A stretch of 9,713 bases of DNA. It comes from Cyanobacteria bacterium UBA11370. Lineage in GTDB: Bacteria > Cyanobacteriota > Cyanobacteriia > Cyanobacteriales > Coleofasciculaceae. The stretch covers positions 2,355-12,067 of the forward strand of contig DNGI01000516.1 of the NCBI GenBank assembly GCA_003486645.1, written 5' to 3'. Below the pieces are notes generated by a model. It ran no database searches, was not told where the DNA came from, and saw only the letters and a program-made list of their open reading frames with translations. How positions within the stretch are numbered: the stretch's first letter is position 1; each line of letters starts with the position of its first letter. Shown piece after piece: positions 1 through 7,300 of the stretch. The position numbers and the translations under genes are program-made.

Positions 1-38
1 CCCTCAATCTTTTTTAGGGTTATTTAACCGGACATGAT

Positions 39-2657
39 ATGACCCATCCATTTCGCCAATGGTTACTACCGAGACGACGACTTGCGATCGCGGAAGCTTG
101 TTTGATTGGTTTGGTATCAGCGCTTTCGGCAGTTTTGCTTAAACAAAGTATTGGTTGGTTGGGTTCTTGGCGGATTGAAGCGTCGGATTTATTGCCACCG
201 ATTTTAGTTTTACCAACATTTGGACTTGTATTCGGATTACTTTCGGGTTATTTAGTAGAACGTTTAGCACCGGAAGCTTCTGGAAGTGGAATTCCTCAGA
301 TTAAAGCTGCTTTAGCTTTGTTTCCTATTCCGTTAGATTTACGGGTTGCGCTCGTTAAACTAATTAGTACTATTTTATCTCTAGCGGGGGGGCTAACTTT
401 GGGACGGCAAGGCCCAACCGTTCATATCGGTGCAGCGTTGGCAGCACAATTTAGTCGTTGGCTACCGACTTCTCCAAGTCATCGTCGTCAGATGATTGCA
501 GCAGGTGCAGCGGCGGGGTTAGCAGCGGGTTTTAATGCGCCGATTGCGGGTATTTTATTTGTCGTTGAAGAATTGCTTCAAGACTTCTCTGGACTAACTT
601 TAGGAACTGCTATTCTATCTTCTTTTATTGGTGCCGTAATTTCCCGAATTTTAGGAGGTCGTAGTTTAGATCTTAACCTAGAATTGGGTCATCTTAATAG
701 TAGCTTTTCGGCTCCGGAAATTCCATTTTACTTAATGTTAGGTTTGTTAGCAGGGTTATTCGGTGCATTATTTAATCGGGGAATTCTCCTCTCTCTCTCG
801 CTTCAACGTCGCCTCAATCTCCCCTTACCGCTTAAGGTTGGTCTAGCTGGGTTTATTTGTGGTTGTTTTGTTTCTTTATTACCTCCTGATTTTCGCAATA
901 ATAGTGGTTTGCGGGAGTTGTTAATTACGGGGGATGCGAGTTGGGAATTTACGGGCTTGGCGTTTGTAATTTACTTCGTTCTTACTTTAGTTTCTTATGG
1001 TTCTGGCGCTTCTGGAGGTTTATTTCAACCTTCTTTAGTTTTAGGTTCTGCCCTTGGTTATTTGGTAGGAGTTAGTGAGTTTCATATTCTACATTTAGCT
1101 TCGCCTAAGACTTATGCGTTAGCGGGAATGGGTGCATTTTTTAGTGCCGTTTCTAAGGTTCCTGTTACGGCAATTGTGATTGTATTTGAGATTACGGCAG
1201 ATTTCAATTTAGTGCTGCCGTTAATGATTACTTGTGTGGTATCGTACATGGTTGCCGATCGCTTCGCCAAAGGGTCACTTTACCAACGTTTATTAGAGTG
1301 GAATGGCTATACTTCCCCAACTCAAAACTTAGAGAAGAGTTCTTTAGCTGGGTTAACTGCATCCGATTTAATGCAGCGGCGGGTAGAAACGTTATCTCAA
1401 GATATGACATTAGATGAAGCACTTCAGGCAATTTCACGTTCATCTCATCAAGGTTTTCCTGTGATTGATGGGGCGGAATTGGTGGGGATTGTAAGTCATT
1501 CTGATATTACAAATGCCACTCAAGGTAAAGGAAATCCACCCAGTTGTCCGTTGCCTGGATCAATGCTATTAAGTGAAATTATGACACCTCATCCGGTCAG
1601 TGTTCACATTAAAGCGGGATTAGCGGATATCCTTTATTTGCTTAATCGTTATCAATTAAGTCGCTTACCTGTAACTGAAGGGCGAAAATTAGTTGGAATT
1701 ATTACTCGGAGTGATATTATTCGGGCAGAATTAGAGCAGTTAGATAGTAAAATTGGTGAGGCTGGTCCTCAAGTTTCTCCGTCTTATATAGTCTATCAAA
1801 CTCGCGGCCCAGCAGTAGGACGAGGGCGTTTATTAGTCCCTTTAGCGAATCCTCAAACGGCACCATTTCTATTACGAATGGCAACGGCAATTGCCCGCGA
1901 TCGCAATTATGAATTGGAATGTTTGCAGGTGATTCAAGTTTCCCGTAGTACGTCCCCGTCGGAGACTTCGGTTAGAACAACCAGGAGTCGTCGGTTATTT
2001 CATCAAGTGGAAAAATTGGGGCGAGATTTGCAAGTACCAGTACACACTCAGGTACGAGTCAGTCACGATATCGCGCAAGCTATTTTAGAAACAATTGAAG
2101 AGCGAAATATTAATCTGATTTTAATGGGTTGGAAAGGGAGTAGTTCAACCCCTGGTCGCATTTTTGGTAGTGTTGAGGACACGATTATTAAAGAAGCATT
2201 TTGTGATGTGGTTGTGGTGAAAATGGGTGAAGGGTTAATCGCACCTTATCAACCTCCGTTCTTTAATCGATGGCTAATACCGATTGCTGGAGGACCCAAT
2301 TCTCATCGTGCGGTCGAATTAATGCCTGCGTTAATTCCTTTAAGTAGTAAACCACCAGATATTAGGCTATGTCAGGTATTTGATGCTAAAGATACGGTAA
2401 CGGATACGACGACTTTGGAAACAGCCACTGAATTTTTAAGTCATCGCATTGATGGGACGATTGTAAAAATTCCGATTCAATCTAATTTAGTTTCTGAAGC
2501 GGTTATTGATTTGGTGACAAAAAATTCGTGTGATGTCGTTGTTTTAGGTGCGAGTCGGGAAGGGTTATTAAAACAGGCCATTCAAGGGAATATTCCGGAA
2601 GCGATCGCGCGGGGTGTAGACTGTACCGTAATTTTAGTCCGGGGTGCGTTGAAGTAG
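39..2657 (+). CDS. ClC-family chloride channel/transporter fused to two CBS and two USP domains
   Basis: This 872-residue inner-membrane protein is predicted to move chloride or another anion. Residues about 15-425 form the ClC membrane domain: GSGIP at 82-86, GRQGP at 122-126, EE at 177-178 and GGLFQP at 326-331, plus a tyrosine (Y415) in the place of the anion-coordinating tyrosine of E. coli ClC. The residue matching the external gating glutamate (E148 in E. coli) is glutamine 124, whereas the internal proton glutamate appears kept (E178). Two CBS domains follow (about 440-492 and 510-566, each ending in VGI-x(3)-SDI). Then come two universal-stress domains (about 594-730 and 742-870). The first has the full ATP-binding pattern G-2x-G-9x-G-S (G697, G700, G710-S711); the second does not. 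CBS and USP domains usually bind adenine nucleotides, so energy-dependent gating is inferred. The ATG at 39 is chosen because the nearby ATG at 34 meets a stop at once; no strong ribosome-binding site is visible. Domain assignment is firm, transport mode is not. Confidence 0.95.
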   Translation: MTHPFRQWLLPRRRLAIAEACLIGLVSALSAVLLKQSIGWLGSWRIEASDLLPPILVLPTFGLVFGLLSGYLVERLAPEASGSGIPQIKAALALFPIPLDLRVALVKLISTILSLAGGLTLGRQGPTVHIGAALAAQFSRWLPTSPSHRRQMIAAGAAAGLAAGFNAPIAGILFVVEELLQDFSGLTLGTAILSSFIGAVISRILGGRSLDLNLELGHLNSSFSAPEIPFYLMLGLLAGLFGALFNRGILLSLSLQRRLNLPLPLKVGLAGFICGCFVSLLPPDFRNNSGLRELLITGDASWEFTGLAFVIYFVLTLVSYGSGASGGLFQPSLVLGSALGYLVGVSEFHILHLASPKTYALAGMGAFFSAVSKVPVTAIVIVFEITADFNLVLPLMITCVVSYMVADRFAKGSLYQRLLEWNGYTSPTQNLEKSSLAGLTASDLMQRRVETLSQDMTLDEALQAISRSSHQGFPVIDGAELVGIVSHSDITNATQGKGNPPSCPLPGSMLLSEIMTPHPVSVHIKAGLADILYLLNRYQLSRLPVTEGRKLVGIITRSDIIRAELEQLDSKIGEAGPQVSPSYIVYQTRGPAVGRGRLLVPLANPQTAPFLLRMATAIARDRNYELECLQVIQVSRSTSPSETSVRTTRSRRLFHQVEKLGRDLQVPVHTQVRVSHDIAQAILETIEERNINLILMGWKGSSSTPGRIFGSVEDTIIKEAFCDVVVVKMGEGLIAPYQPPFFNRWLIPIAGGPNSHRAVELMPALIPLSSKPPDIRLCQVFDAKDTVTDTTTLETATEFLSHRIDGTIVKIPIQSNLVSEAVIDLVTKNSCDVVVLGASREGLLKQAIQGNIPEAIARGVDCTVILVRGALK

Positions 2658-2710
2658 GTTTTAGTTTTACGTTAAAAGATTGTAATTAAATCCCAGGCTT
2701 ATATTTATAA

Positions 2711-2753
2711 CGTTAGAATTAACTAACGGCAACGAAACTCATTAAAATATTAT
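2711..2753 (+). promoter_or_regulatory. Inverted repeat and -10-like box before the nuclease-like gene
   Basis: CGTTAG (2711-2716) and CTAACG (2723-2728) form a 6-bp inverted repeat with a 6-base centre. TATTAT at 2748-2753 matches five of six bases of a sigma-70-type -10 box. No good -35 box lies at the usual spacing; the inverted repeat sits about where it would be, as an operator or activator site could. The gene's ATG begins only 9 bases after the -10-like box and has no Shine-Dalgarno sequence, so a leaderless or near-leaderless transcript is possible. This is a weak prediction from short motifs in AT-rich DNA. Confidence 0.25.
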
Positions 2754-2762
2754 TTACTGTTT

Positions 2763-3395
2763 ATGATCCGGACAACCGCAGCCAGAGAGATTACTCTCTA
2801 CGAATTAGAAGCAAATTTCGATATCCAGTTGGTTGAAGAAGACCAATTCTTTCGAGAATGGCAGGACAAGTTACCAGAAATTACCGATGCAGAGAAACAA
2901 AGGCTAGATCGAGTTAAAGCAAGTTATACGAATTTAACCAAGTACCCACCTCTGTTAGAAAATACGGTAAAAATGGTTGTCCTCTCTCCTTTGCTGGATT
3001 TAGCAGGATTCTATCTGCACCCGTTCCACATTAAGTCAGAGAAGTCTGTGGAAATTGCCGAAGAAGATGAGGGGGTTCTTGTGAGAGGCGAGATAGATGT
3101 ATTGGCTTTATTTGAAGAATTTTGGGTAGTAGTGATTGAATCAAAGAAAGCGGCTTTCTCTTTGGAAGTGGGGAAGCCACAACTCCTAGCTTATATGCTG
3201 TCAAATCCTCATCCTGAAAAACCAGTTTATGGTCTGATTACGAATGGGAGTAGCTTTAGGTTTGTCAAATTAGTTAAAGGAGAAATAAGTCAGTATGCTG
3301 TATCTAAATTGTTTGACATTTTTAATCCTGGGAATGAGTTATATAGCGTTTTGAGTGTGCTAAAACGTTTAGGTCAATTGGCAAGTAGAAACTAA
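2763..3395 (+). CDS. Solitary PD-(D/E)XK nuclease-like protein, type I restriction R-subunit N-terminal type
   Basis: This 210-residue soluble protein resembles the nuclease domain at the N-terminus of HsdR-type restriction subunits. The catalytic signature is visible: a helix with E66 (LLENTVK, 64-70), then GEIDVLA (109-115) with D112, then VIESKK (124-129) with E126 and K128, followed by a helix with Q140 and Y144 (PQLLAYML). The segment GLITNGSSFRFVKL (157-170) matches the strand after the active site in this family. No helicase motor follows, so at about 210 residues it is a stand-alone domain rather than a truncated R subunit, and no methylase or specificity gene lies nearby. It stands 105 bp after the chloride channel on the same strand and could have its own promoter. 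Such solo proteins are common in cyanobacteria, often labelled as restriction subunit R; their real role is unknown to me. DNA cleavage is inferred from the residues only. Confidence 0.75.
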   Translation: MIRTTAAREITLYELEANFDIQLVEEDQFFREWQDKLPEITDAEKQRLDRVKASYTNLTKYPPLLENTVKMVVLSPLLDLAGFYLHPFHIKSEKSVEIAEEDEGVLVRGEIDVLALFEEFWVVVIESKKAAFSLEVGKPQLLAYMLSNPHPEKPVYGLITNGSSFRFVKLVKGEISQYAVSKLFDIFNPGNELYSVLSVLKRLGQLASRN

Positions 3396-3478
3396 AGCTA
3401 CCCAGTCTAGTATGTACATAACCGAATGTGTCCCTCAAAGGCTTTACAACAGGCACAGATCGAAGTAAAGCGAAACCC

Positions 3479-3509
3479 TGTAGAGACGTTGCAATGCAAC
3501 GTCTCTACA
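3479..3509. repeat. 31-nt perfect palindrome (TGTAGAGACGTTGCA arms), intact copy
   Basis: Arms 3479-3493 and 3495-3509 are perfectly complementary around one central A, so a 15-bp stem can form in DNA or RNA. The sequence belongs to a kind of short dispersed palindrome I recognise from cyanobacterial spacers. It lies between two convergent genes, so it could stop transcription from either side, but no T-run follows on either strand, so it is not a classical intrinsic terminator. Confidence 0.9.
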
Positions 3510-3527
3510 ATATGTATATTCACGGCG

Positions 3528-3548
3528 GATTTAATATTATATTAAATC
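3528..3548. repeat. 21-nt AT-rich perfect palindrome
   Basis: Arms 3528-3537 (GATTTAATAT) and 3539-3548 are perfectly complementary around one central T. The element lies between the two copies of the TGTAGAGACG repeat in the convergent spacer. It may be a hairpin ending transcription, or another dispersed repeat; the low GC content makes the hairpin weak. Confidence 0.7.
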
Positions 3549-3588
3549 GGGTTGATTACCCTCTATACTAAGTCATTAACCACAATCC

Positions 3589-3615
3589 TGTAGAGACATT
3601 GCAATACAACCTCTC
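3589..3615. repeat. Decayed second copy of the TGTAGAGACG palindrome
   Basis: This stretch matches the first 27 bases of the intact copy at 3479 at 24 positions and starts exactly 110 bp later. Changes at 3598, 3606 and 3611, and loss of the end of the right arm, break the perfect pairing. Both copies follow a similar cctg lead-in. It looks like an older copy losing its hairpin, just beyond the stop of the toxin gene. Confidence 0.85.
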
Positions 3616-3629
3616 ACCTCAAAACTCTT

Positions 3630-4040
3630 TTACATCAATTCCTGAATTAACTGATCAGGAGTTAGAATTCGAGGAGTTGCAACCGGAAAATCTTGCGGAT
3701 CACGAGTAACAATGAGATCTAATTGATTCACTATAGCAGTACTGTACTGAATCGCATCTTCAAAATCCCTGAAGTTGGCAGTTAACGCCATTGCAATAAC
3801 GGATTGATCGACTGTAGCAACTTGGCAGAATGTCAAAATTCTTCTCAAGAAATCAATCGTTTCATCTCGACCTTTGATCTTACGAATAATGTAGTAAAGG
3901 TCACTACAAGTTGAAGCTGAAATGTAGCCTTCAACCTGTCTCTGGTACACAAATGACAAAACCTGGATACTTTGACTATAAAAGGGTTGGCGCTCAAGGG
4001 CAACATCCACAATTATGTTAGTGTCTAGCAAGATTTTCAC
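3630..4040 (-). CDS. PIN-domain ribonuclease toxin, VapC type
   Basis: This 136-residue protein is a PIN-domain nuclease of the VapC type, which in characterised systems cleaves RNA and stops growth when its antitoxin is lost. The metal-binding acidic residues are in place: D6 in LLDTN (4-8), E94-D95 in DFEDAIQ (92-98) and D114 with D117-F118 in TRDPQDF (112-118). SDLYYIIRK (46-54) matches the helix that often carries a further acidic residue. The length is normal for a full PIN toxin. It starts with GTG at 4040, which overlaps the antitoxin stop as GTGA, indicating translational coupling; MKILLDTN is the expected PIN start, so the GTG is well supported. The antitoxin comes first, as is usual. 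The fold and pairing are well supported; the RNA target cannot be seen. Confidence 0.9.
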   Translation of the reverse strand: MKILLDTNIIVDVALERQPFYSQSIQVLSFVYQRQVEGYISASTCSDLYYIIRKIKGRDETIDFLRRILTFCQVATVDQSVIAMALTANFRDFEDAIQYSTAIVNQLDLIVTRDPQDFPVATPRILTPDQLIQELM

Positions 4041-4327
4041 AGATTATACTTCTTCTTGAGATAGTCCCATTTTGCTTGATCGGGGTCAAAATCAGAAGGT
4101 GCAGGTTCTGTATTTTCTAACCACTCTTTCAAGATTGGGATTGAGCATTCAACGTTCCGTTTAGGCTGTGGAGTAGATCCTTCAATTTGTGAAACTGTCG
4201 AACTGGAAACCGTTTCAACGATTTGCAAAATGATTACTTCTACATCTCCAGGGGGTATATTAACAGGTTCCCCAATCGCTAAGTTCCCTGCTGCATCGAT
4301 TTTGCCCTTGAGTTTGTAAGCTAACAT
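4037..4327 (-). CDS. Antitoxin-like partner of the PIN toxin
   Basis: This 96-residue protein lies directly before the PIN toxin and overlaps it by 4 bp (GTGA), the usual arrangement of a type II antitoxin. Its N-terminal 35 residues (KLKGKIDAAGNLAIGEPVNI, then PPGDVEVIILQ) look like a short beta-rich domain found in small cyanobacterial antitoxins, with a conserved PPG-(D/E)-VEV strand. The middle (about 37-58) is rich in S, T, Q and P and probably unstructured. The acidic C-terminus (about 64-96; EWLENTEPAPSDFDPDQAKW) probably wraps around the toxin active site. No clear helix-turn-helix is seen, so DNA binding and autoregulation would have to come from the N-terminal domain. It starts 37 bases after the kinase stop and may be co-transcribed with it. 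The antitoxin role rests mainly on position and general sequence character. Confidence 0.8.
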   Translation of the reverse strand: MLAYKLKGKIDAAGNLAIGEPVNIPPGDVEVIILQIVETVSSSTVSQIEGSTPQPKRNVECSIPILKEWLENTEPAPSDFDPDQAKWDYLKKKYNL

Positions 4328-4334
4328 AATAATT

Positions 4335-4340
4335 CTCCTC
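4335..4340 (-). promoter_or_regulatory. Ribosome-binding site of the antitoxin gene
   Basis: On the minus strand GAGGAG stands 7 bases before the ATG at 4327. It is the strongest Shine-Dalgarno match in the window, in contrast with the toxin, which begins with a GTG overlapping the antitoxin stop. Strong initiation for the antitoxin and coupled, weaker initiation for the toxin would favour excess antitoxin. Confidence 0.8.
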
Positions 4341-4365
4341 AGATTCTGTTTCTAGTTTAGACCTC

Positions 4366-7300
4366 TTAAACCCGCCCTACCAAACGTGCGATCGCCCTAA
4401 CCAACTCCTCTGGTTCTACAGGTTTAGCAAGGTGCATTTGAAACCCCGCTTCAAGGGCTTTTTGCTGATGATATTCACCTGCATAAGCGGTTAAAGCAAT
4501 AGCGGGAATTTTCTTGCCCTTTTCTGATAACAAATCGTTTACTTTCTGCATTAGCATATAACCATCTACATGAGGCATTCCAATATCAGAAAGTAGAACA
4601 TCGGGGATTGATTCTTTCAATCTGATCAAGGCTTCTTCTGCTGAGGTGGTTACAGTAACGTTTGCTCCCGATTGCTCTAAAATAAAAGCAATTAATTCCC
4701 GAATATCCGTTTCATCATCTACAATTAAAATATGTAATCCATTAAGGTTTGCTGGTTGTAATAATTCAACCTTTCCTTGATGAATGGGTGCATGAGTCTT
4801 CATTAACGGTAGCCTAACCGTAAACGTTGCTCCTAAATTTTCTCCTTCACTTTCTACAAAAACTGATCCACCATGTAGTTCAACTAAATGGCGGACAATG
4901 GCTAATCCTAATCCTAATCCTCCAAATTGACGGGTTGTTGAGCCATTCTCTTGACGGAAGTACTCAAATACATGGGGTAAAAATTCTGGACTAATCCCTT
5001 TTCCATTATCTTTCACTTGGATTTCTGCATAGTCCAATTTGAGATTGGGGATTGGGCTAACGCCTTCGGTTACACTTCGTGAATGCGTCGCTACGCTAAG
5101 GGATTTTGAACTAGGATTATTAGAATATTGTTTATTTACGCTAGATTGTTGATTTTGTTGGAAAGATGTGTTTTCAAAATAGGTTGAGAGATGGACTTCA
5201 ATCTGTCCTCCAGAGGGCGTAAACTTAACAGCATTAGAGAGTAAATTCCAAACGATTTGCTGTAAGCGATTGGCATCTCCTCTAATTAATCCGACTGTTG
5301 GATCGAGTAAGGTTTGAATTTGAATGGCTTTGGCTTGTGCAGCTAGGCGTACCGTTTCTAATGCCGCTTCGATTGTCGTCATCAAATTAACCGGGGTAAT
5401 ATTCAAAACCAGTTTGCCCCTTAGAATTCGAGATACATCTAATAAATCTTCAATCAATTGAGATTGTAATTTAGCATTTCGTTCAATCGTTTCTAAAGCA
5501 CGATCCGTAGCTTTCTGATCAAATTTACGTTCTCGTAATAGCTTTGCCCAGCCTAAGATGGGATTAAGAGGCGATCGCAATTCATGGGACAGTACAGCTA
5601 AAAACTCATCCTTAATTCGATTAGCCGCCTCTGCTTCTTCCCGCGCTACCCGTTCCCGTTCTAATAACTGCATCCGTTCGGCTTCATCGCGCTTGCGTTG
5701 GCTAATATCGGAAAATGAAATAGCAATGCCATCCCCGATTTTAACTGCCATATTACGGAACCAACCTGAGATCCCTTCAGCGTTATAAGAAATCTCAATA
5801 TCGTGAGGATTTCCACTGTCTACCACCTCGACATAACGTTCAAATAACTCACTATTTGTCTTATTTCCAGGTAATACGTCTAAAAGTCTCTTCCCAATTA
5901 AATAGTCAGCGGGATAGTTCAGAATTTCTGCGGCTTTGGGATTAACATAAGCCCACTCAAAATCAATAATTTCTCCGGTATTGTTTCGTACACTATTTAA
6001 AATAGTAAAAGCATCTAAGGATAATTCTTGAGCGATGCGGAATCGTTGTTCACTTTCCCGTAAGGCTTGTTCTGCCCGGTGGCGTTCCGTTACATCTAAT
6101 ACTAACGATAAAATAGAAACTAAGTTTCCATCGTCATCACGTAAAGCCGACTTGTACCACTCACAATAAATAATTGAACCATCCTTAGTATAATTACGAT
6201 TGTAAGAAATAGTATGAGTTTCCTCACCATTCAATAAACGCACTCTAAAGTTTTGCATGGCTTCTAGATCATCTTCATGAACAGTGCGGAAATCCTTCCC
6301 AATCACCTCATCGGCTTGCCAACCGAACATCTTTTCTGCTGAGTGTGACCAACGAGTAATCCGAAAATTGCGATCGCGTTCAATGACCCCCAACGGTGTG
6401 TTTTCAACGTGAAAATTCAGCTTTTGGAGTGCATCTCGTAGCGCCTCCATTGCTCGTTTGCGATCAGTAATATCAATCCCGGAGCCAATATAACCTAAAA
6501 AACTGTTATCATCATTAAATAATGGCACTCCTGTATCAAAAAGCCAGTGATACTCCCCATCTTTTCCTCTGTGGCGGTACTCAATCGTGAAAGATTGACG
6601 AGCTTTAAACGCCGCCATGTAAGTATCTAAGCAATGCTGTAAATCATCCGGATGAATCCCATTCGGCCACCCATTGGTTAAAGCCTCTTCCAAGGTTTGC
6701 CCCACAAACTCTAACCAAGGCTGATTGTGATAAGTACAATGTCCATCTAAACCCGACATCCAGATAAAAACGGGAGCGCTATCTGCCATTCTACGGAAAC
6801 GAGATTCACTCTCCCGCAATGCTTGTTCAATTCGTTTGAGTTTAGTCACATCCATCGAAGTGACACCCACCCCTACGACTTCACCATCGGGTAAATAAAC
6901 TGGATAATAATTAACTAGGGCATATCGATAGACTCCAGGTGGATTTGTTTCGCCACTAATCTCTTGATTTAATAATGGCTCTTTTGTTTCCATAACTTGC
7001 TGAAGAATGGGTGCAAATTCGGGTGCCCATGCTGGTAAAACCTCCCAGAAAGTACGGCCTAAATGTTCACTCAAGGGCAAACCATTAATAGCAGCCAGTG
7101 CCTCATTAATATGAATGTAGCGGAGATCCCGATCAAGAACGGCAATGCCAATCGGTGAACTAGCAAGTACGGCATTGAGTAACGTTTCGCTCTTTTGTAG
7201 CGCCATCTCAGAGTGTTTTCGCTCTGAAATATCTACAGAGGCACAGGTTACGCCAATGATCTGATTGTTACTATCTCGTAACGGTTCTACAGTCAGGTCA

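Noticed and set aside
1228..1443. Short open frames on both strands inside the chloride-channel gene
   Set aside because: They lie fully inside a strongly supported gene, have no family resemblance and no ribosome-binding site, so they are chance frames.
2763..3395. Remnant of a complete type I restriction-modification system
   Set aside because: The protein ends cleanly after the nuclease domain, and no helicase, methylase or specificity sequence is found on either side in any frame.
3479..3615. Insertion sequence with transposase
   Set aside because: The spacer is too short and has no open frame; only the repeats themselves are supported.
5558..5788. Plus-strand open frame of 76 codons opposite the HisKA region of the kinase
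   Set aside because: It is antisense to conserved kinase codons, and its serine- and arginine-rich composition reflects that strand.
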